From positions 1-10,899 of the forward strand of contig CALGKL010000225.1 in NCBI GenBank assembly GCA_937930495.1: a DNA stretch of 10,899 nt, in the 5' to 3' direction. This DNA comes from an uncultured Gloeocapsa sp. (GTDB lineage Bacteria > Cyanobacteriota > Cyanobacteriia > Cyanobacteriales > Gloeocapsaceae). Numbering within the stretch: the first letter of the stretch is position 1; each line of letters starts with the position of its first letter. Position numbers and translations under genes: made by a program. Below, in pieces: positions 5,902 through 10,899 of this stretch. The notes under the pieces were generated by a model. It saw only the letters and a list, made by a program, of their open reading frames with translations, searched no databases and had not been told where the DNA came from.

Positions 5902-8900
5902 AAGGACAGTTGCTGGTGTCAGAATCGATGTCAGCGCTACGACCATCGGGGTAACGAGCTTTACGTAACAGACAGATATAGGGATCATCCACGGGAGGTT
6001 CACGGTAAAACTCACTACGAGTGGAACTAGGCGAAATAAAGCGACTAGCTACAGGACCGGCTGGTGAGTATTGTAACCCCACATCGTAACCCCAACGTCG
6101 ATTGGGAGGAGCATAATAGTTAATATGTTCGTACCCGTTTGGCATATTGTCTGGTTCCCAGCTATCCTGGTCAAAAGGAGCGGTGGCGTAGGTAGAGAAG
6201 TTCAGTTGAATCAACGCTCCAGATATAAATAGGTTTTTGCCCGACCAATTCTCAATAAAACGAGGGAAGTTGTGTAACCCACCGTAGGATTGTTGGGCAC
6301 GAGAGGGGACTATACCACTGACGATGGTGAAGTTGACGCGGTTATGGTTACCAACATCTATGCGGTCCTTGCTGTTGGTGAAATCGCCATAGGTTCGATT
6401 ACTAGCCGATGGACGGCCTGATGTAGGACTAAAGCCGATGGGACGGGGATCTCTTTCGCGACCATACTGTTGTTCTTGGTAATTGTTGCGACGACAGTAT
6501 TGAAACCTATCGTCATTAGTGGTAACGTCAGGGAAACTGCTACTACTATCTGGAACGACGCAGTAGAGGGGATAGCCGTTGCGGGAGATTTTGATGGGAA
6601 TCGGGTTATCTGTAGCAGCGGAGACCGAGCCATCCTCTCTGACCCAACGGCGATTGGCTAGATCGGCGCTATTAGGAGCGTTGAGCGTCCGATAGGAGGA
6701 GCGATTAGTCACATTGCCAGCATCGATCCCCTCAGCTATACTACCGTTGATGAAGCTATCGGAGAGGATCGTAATGCCGTCGGCGATGACTTCCGCGGGA
6801 CGCCAGGTATCTCCATCAGTTCTAGCAAAGTTCGAGTCCAAAGTGGTCCGGGTATAGAAATTAGACCAGTTATCATTTAGATGTTGAGCTCGTATAAATT
6901 CCTCGATCGCTTGTCCAGCTGAGTTACGATGAAGGTTGAAGCTCGTATTATCTGCCGAAACATATACCGGGTTATCGCTGATGAAAGAGAGACCCCGGGG
7001 TTTGAATTTTCCAGGCGGGTCTGGGATGCGGGTGAGATTATCACCATTGCGCAATCGGAAACCGTGGGGACGGCGATCGGGATCGGCATAAAAATCTACG
7101 GGTTTAGGACTAATCCCGTTGGTATCGTTGACCGGTGGGTCGTGGGGACTAGCGCTAACTGCATCCATCCGACAACTGGCAGTTACGATTTCTGCAGCTC
7201 GATCGCAGTCACTGAAAGTAACGCCACTACGGGTAGGCCGAGCGATCGCGTCTTCTCGCACCGCGTCTTCACGGAAGCCATAGACAATACCGCTGTAGGG
7301 GAGCCAATTTTCCCGACCCCCAAAGAGGGTATTCCTCCTGAGTAAGTCTAGATCTACATCCAGGGTGCGTACCGACATCATTTCCCTCCCGTTGAACAGT
7401 CCCTTGTCTTGGAAGGCGATGGCTACGTTTGTACCGTTATCCTTGATCAAATTGACGCGACGGGTCGTATCTGTGGTACTTGGTAAAACCCACTCATTTC
7501 TATTTCTTGGGGTTAAGGCAATACTCTCAGGCTCAACCGCACGATAGGTAACTAGTTTATTAACCGCCATAATATAATTATCACCCACGTATTCTTCTGT
7601 ATTAGGTTGTGATCCGCCACCATCGTGGTTATGATCAGCCATGGGGAAGAGGTAATATAGAGCGGGGTATTTAATTCCAGCGGTGATAATCAACTTTTGT
7701 CCGGTTTGGCTGTTGGTTTGAATCAATCGTTCCGGATTAACCGGATCTCTGGTCATTTCTATATTCATCGCTGTTCTGTTGGTTTCAGGGGGAGCAACGA
7801 TTCGGTTGGGGAGAGTAATCACTCTGGTCGGGGTTAAAGCGCGAGCTAGGGTTTCAATCTTGCTTCGTTCGGTAGTGGGATTAAAACCAAAATAGCCATT
7901 ATCAGCCGGATCAAAGGTTACCCAACGGTTTGAAGCAGACCAGTTATCTCCTGATGAGCCTACGGGAGAGAAATAGGGTCGAAAACCATATTTGCGATCG
8001 CGGGTCACCTGTTCTTTCATGACTATCGCTCTGACTACTGGCACTAGATCACGGTTTCTGGTAGTATTTCCAGTTACAGTAGTGCTTGAGGCTTGGAAAG
8101 CGGCGATATAGTCTTCAGGTGTAGCGTTAACTGCTCCCCCTGGTACGTTAGTGTTGATATAGTTAGTAATGGAACTATGCCCGAGAGCTCTGATTACCTG
8201 TTCGATATTGTTCTTGTTGGTGGTATTAGTGTAACTGTAACTTAAAATATTATTCAAGTTATAGGCTAGCATACCCAGGGTACAGGCGGCGGTGTGGAGG
8301 GTGGTTTGGTCGGCGATACTCAAGGAATTATAGTCTGTACCGCTGTCCAATTGCTTCATCACCCGACGTAGATTGGAATAGTCCCCCCACATGGTTAGGT
8401 GAGGATAGGGATGAACCACTGGTCCTACCCCTGGGACGGCGTCGTTGCTATTGTTACCGTCATCACTATCTTGTCGAGGGGGAAAGGCGCCATAGGGATC
8501 ACCGGAGAAGTTAGCTAGATTGCTGAGGGCCTTCCTCAGGGGTGTTCCCGGGGCGATCGCCGCGGCGAAACCAGAGTTAGTGGTTTGATTGCCCGGAGGG
8601 TTAAATTCCCAACCGTTAGTGCCCTTACCCGTGAGGAAATCGATATCAACCTGACTATTATGGCTAACTCGTCCAAAGGTATAGCTATTACCGATGGTTC
8701 CTCCTGTGTCTATTTTTAAGCTGGTATCATAGCCTGTTCTGGTGCCCGGGTGAGCGGTGGTTGCTAAACAAGCCAAAGGAAAATCTCCAGGGATAGGAGA
8801 TATTTCTGTATTGGTTTGGCGATCGTTGTGATACACCACCGTTGCCTGTACAGCGGCTAAATTATCCCGCAGGGTCTTCCATTGTTTTCGTTCGTGACAA

Positions 8901-10726
8901 CGATTACCATTGGTTGTACAAAAATCTGGTGTGGGGGGATAGAGGGGGTCTTGGTTACCATCCCAACCGTGAGCGTTACCTAGTTCCAACCTTTGTCCGA
9001 CGATTACCGTTAGACCTTCACCCCGTGAGCGTCTTTCCCAGTAACCGTCCAAACCCCCAGCCTCTGGGTTATCGGTATCGATACGGGTCAAGGTCTCGAC
9101 GTTGTCATCGCTTGGGTTAATGGGTTCGCCTATAGGACGATTCAGACCGATCAATTGACTATATTTAGGTTTTGGTCCGTAGCGATTGTCAGCTCGATAG
9201 GTATCATCTACGTAGGGTGGTTGAGCGGAGCGGTTAAAGATTCTGCCCCCTCTGACTAAGGGACTATTTTTCCAGTTGGCATCTCGGTTACCAGCACTGG
9301 TTAAATCATCACCTCTAGCCACGTTCTCATTGGTGGTAAATAAAACCACCGGGTCAAGGGAAAGATCAACGGGTGAAGGAGCATCATTTCGCACCGAATC
9401 GATATGATTATCCGTCCCTCCTGTACCGTCATTGACGGTAACAGTTGCTTCTGGTCCGTTAGGTCCGTGGATATGTGCTATAAAACTACCTGCATAACTA
9501 TTGGTTTTCAGAGAGCCTCTGATCAACTGACCCAAAAAGGGAGGAGTTGTCTCGTCGAGGTTACCACCGATGGTGATTTCCGAATTCGGTCTAGCGTAGA
9601 GACAGGAGTTAGGGGCACTAATCAAATAGGATTGAAACCTATTAGAACTATCTCCGATGATTAAGTTACCTTCGGTATGGATCGCTCCATTCCACCTAAA
9701 GTCTGGACCGGGAAATATCTCCAGGTCATTACGAAACCAGGCTCCCCATTTATTCCCCTTATCCGCTTGTCTATCTTGCTGCATTTCTAGGGTGGAGACG
9801 TTCCGCTGTGTACCTTTGTCTTCTACCACTACTACATAGGTTTGGAAGGCTCGACGCACCGTCGCACCTGTGATAATTTCCCAACCGGCATCGCTAACAA
9901 TCGGGTTAACACAGCTAACTTGATTGGCTTGGGTCATATTGATTGGACCGTTGCGCACCAACAGCTCTCCGGCTTTTTGCCAATCCGGTGCTTCTATGTC
10001 CCTTCTATTTGTGCCCAGGTTAATGTTGGGGGATTCAACCCGATGTAGGAGCATATAGGCTACTTTGGCTCTGCCTTGGTCTGTATTTGCGGTAAACACC
10101 CAAGCGTTATCAAATTCCCCGTCCCCGTTCAAATCTAACCTTTCTTCATCGGGAAAGGTATAGGGATCTTGAGTTCCTGGCCTGGTTTCATCCATATCTA
10201 TTGCCTCATATGTATTGCGCAGGATATCTTCTATCCTACGATCTCCAGGCAAACCTCGGGGCCAACGGGGATCGAGGTTGAACATATATTCTAGTTTGGC
10301 TTTGCTGCGGTCGATCGCCTCTGTAGCGGCGTTATAAACTACCTGTTCATTTCGCTTTGACGCTACCTCTGTCGTTCTATTGATCGATTGCAGCAAGGCT
10401 GCACCTATTACCAAGGAGAAAACCACTAACAGCACCGCCACCATCGGTAAGAGAAACCCCGAGCGAGAGAAACGCCTTTGGGTGGATAACCAGAATTGTC
10501 CCCGTTGTTGCCACTGTTTCTTGACATTTTTCTGGATTTGTGTTAGGGACATCTCTATTACTCGCCAGGCAATCAAGCCGAATCTTAGCCAAATTGGCCG
10601 CGATTTATTTTTTCGTAACTCTTTTTTTAGCCATTTTTGAGAGCTATTCAGAATTGACCACAACCACCGTTGTAGTTTGTTAAACAATTCCGTAATGATT
10701 GCCTTGGCTGGTTTTCGCCTTGACAT
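5900..10726 (-). CDS. hpsA: Hormogonium polysaccharide protein HpsA-like (giant PilX-type pseudopilin)
   Basis: A 1608-residue surface or secretion-apparatus protein, first gene of the pseudopilin operon. A long basic, Trp-rich leader (1-90) precedes SGFLLPMVAVLLVVFSLVIG, a prepilin-like site after Gly90 with a hydrophobic helix at 91-113; position +5 is Met, not Glu, as in some GspK/PilX-type initiators. The next segment, VVYNAATEAIDRSKAKLEYMF (129-149), is to my recollection an HpsA hallmark. WNGAIHTEGNL (345-355) and, near 1481-1510, GGLHNFPRFIENWSG and LFISGALIQL are PilX-like. Two acidic loops fit Ca2+ sites: DLNGDGEFD (198-206) and DHNHDG (1031-1036). The whole frame is intact. ATG 10726 has GGAG 7 nt upstream. 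HpsA is needed for polysaccharide secretion and gliding in Nostoc punctiforme; the role here is inferred from family and gene order. Confidence 0.85.
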   Translation of the reverse strand: MSRRKPAKAIITELFNKLQRWLWSILNSSQKWLKKELRKNKSRPIWLRFGLIAWRVIEMSLTQIQKNVKKQWQQRGQFWLSTQRRFSRSGFLLPMVAVLLVVFSLVIGAALLQSINRTTEVASKRNEQVVYNAATEAIDRSKAKLEYMFNLDPRWPRGLPGDRRIEDILRNTYEAIDMDETRPGTQDPYTFPDEERLDLNGDGEFDNAWVFTANTDQGRAKVAYMLLHRVESPNINLGTNRRDIEAPDWQKAGELLVRNGPINMTQANQVSCVNPIVSDAGWEIITGATVRRAFQTYVVVVEDKGTQRNVSTLEMQQDRQADKGNKWGAWFRNDLEIFPGPDFRWNGAIHTEGNLIIGDSSNRFQSYLISAPNSCLYARPNSEITIGGNLDETTPPFLGQLIRGSLKTNSYAGSFIAHIHGPNGPEATVTVNDGTGGTDNHIDSVRNDAPSPVDLSLDPVVLFTTNENVARGDDLTSAGNRDANWKNSPLVRGGRIFNRSAQPPYVDDTYRADNRYGPKPKYSQLIGLNRPIGEPINPSDDNVETLTRIDTDNPEAGGLDGYWERRSRGEGLTVIVGQRLELGNAHGWDGNQDPLYPPTPDFCTTNGNRCHERKQWKTLRDNLAAVQATVVYHNDRQTNTEISPIPGDFPLACLATTAHPGTRTGYDTSLKIDTGGTIGNSYTFGRVSHNSQVDIDFLTGKGTNGWEFNPPGNQTTNSGFAAAIAPGTPLRKALSNLANFSGDPYGAFPPRQDSDDGNNSNDAVPGVGPVVHPYPHLTMWGDYSNLRRVMKQLDSGTDYNSLSIADQTTLHTAACTLGMLAYNLNNILSYSYTNTTNKNNIEQVIRALGHSSITNYINTNVPGGAVNATPEDYIAAFQASSTTVTGNTTRNRDLVPVVRAIVMKEQVTRDRKYGFRPYFSPVGSSGDNWSASNRWVTFDPADNGYFGFNPTTERSKIETLARALTPTRVITLPNRIVAPPETNRTAMNIEMTRDPVNPERLIQTNSQTGQKLIITAGIKYPALYYLFPMADHNHDGGGSQPNTEEYVGDNYIMAVNKLVTYRAVEPESIALTPRNRNEWVLPSTTDTTRRVNLIKDNGTNVAIAFQDKGLFNGREMMSVRTLDVDLDLLRRNTLFGGRENWLPYSGIVYGFREDAVREDAIARPTRSGVTFSDCDRAAEIVTASCRMDAVSASPHDPPVNDTNGISPKPVDFYADPDRRPHGFRLRNGDNLTRIPDPPGKFKPRGLSFISDNPVYVSADNTSFNLHRNSAGQAIEEFIRAQHLNDNWSNFYTRTTLDSNFARTDGDTWRPAEVIADGITILSDSFINGSIAEGIDAGNVTNRSSYRTLNAPNSADLANRRWVREDGSVSAATDNPIPIKISRNGYPLYCVVPDSSSSFPDVTTNDDRFQYCRRNNYQEQQYGRERDPRPIGFSPTSGRPSASNRTYGDFTNSKDRIDVGNHNRVNFTIVSGIVPSRAQQSYGGLHNFPRFIENWSGKNLFISGALIQLNFSTYATAPFDQDSWEPDNMPNGYEHINYYAPPNRRWGYDVGLQYSPAGPVASRFISPSSTRSEFYREPPVDDPYICLLRKARYPDGRSADIDSDTSNCP

Positions 10727-10866
10727 AGTTTTTCTCCAACAGAACTCAATAAAACCTAGACTCAGTTAGCCTTTGTCTCTGTGATAACAATTTTTAGTAC
10801 CATTGCCCAGAGAAAATCTACTGATTTTTAAAATAACTTAATGATTTTTCCGTATTTTCAGAGAGC

Positions 10867-10881
10867 AGCTAGAGACTAGCT
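10867..10881. promoter_or_regulatory. Inverted repeat upstream of hpsA
   Basis: AGCTAG (10867-10872) and CTAGCT (10876-10881) form a 6-bp perfect inverted repeat with a 3-nt centre, about 140 nt upstream of the hpsA start. The 173-nt upstream region (10727-10899) must hold the operon promoter or part of it. I see no convincing -35/-10 pair, which would fit an alternative sigma factor or activator, though the region is cut by the window edge. Operator function is a guess. Confidence 0.2.
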
Positions 10882-10899
10882 ACTAACTCCTTTCCCTCT

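Noticed and set aside
6929..7345. A 138-codon open frame on the + strand inside hpsA
   Set aside because: It is antisense to well-formed hpsA coding sequence and its product has no recognisable features; such frames are expected opposite a long gene.

Overview
The window looks like chromosome of a beta-cyanobacterium, most likely filamentous. The evidence is a form IB RuBisCO operon with the chaperone gene rbcX between rbcL and rbcS, a set of four genes resembling the hormogonium polysaccharide (hps) pseudopilins of filamentous cyanobacteria, and at least four copies of the cyanobacterial HIP1 octamer GCGATCGC (236, 7242, 7994, 8553). I cannot name the genus.

Left part (1-1900, + strand): the last 339 codons of rbcL, then rbcX and rbcS, closed by a strong intrinsic terminator. 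The rbcL-rbcX gap holds a 14-bp AT-rich hairpin and a second small palindrome just ahead of the rbcX ribosome binding site. RbcX is predicted to grip the EIKFEFD motif at the RbcL C-terminus, and that motif is present here, so substrate, chaperone and small subunit are encoded together.

Middle (2032-3412): a pentapeptide-repeat protein on the + strand, which may have lost a 22-residue tail by a one-base change, convergent with cysE (serine O-acetyltransferase, first step of cysteine synthesis) on the - strand. CysE ends in the Gly-Ile tail used to dock with cysteine synthase.

Right part (3531-10726, - strand): one transcription unit hpsA-hpsB-hpsC-hpsD. HpsA is a 1608-residue PilX-like protein with an unusually long leader. 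HpsB, HpsC and HpsD are minor pseudopilins with canonical prepilin peptidase sites (Gly / Phe or Met, Glu at +5). By analogy with the Nostoc punctiforme hps locus they probably form a pseudopilus-like assembly for polysaccharide export and gliding motility. No glycosyltransferase genes lie in the window; they could lie elsewhere.

No mobile element, CRISPR array, tRNA or rRNA was seen, and nothing here is clearly an undescribed system. The best leads are local: (1) a partial tandem duplication of the 3' end of hpsB (64 bp, 5 mismatches, offset 74 bp) that appears to have broken an ancestral GTGA stop/start overlap with hpsC; (2) a perfect-consensus extended sigma-70 promoter (TTGACA, 17 bp, TATAAT with TGN) just past the hpsD stop, pointing antisense into the hps operon; (3) the rbcL-rbcX hairpin; (4) the frameshifted pentapeptide tail.
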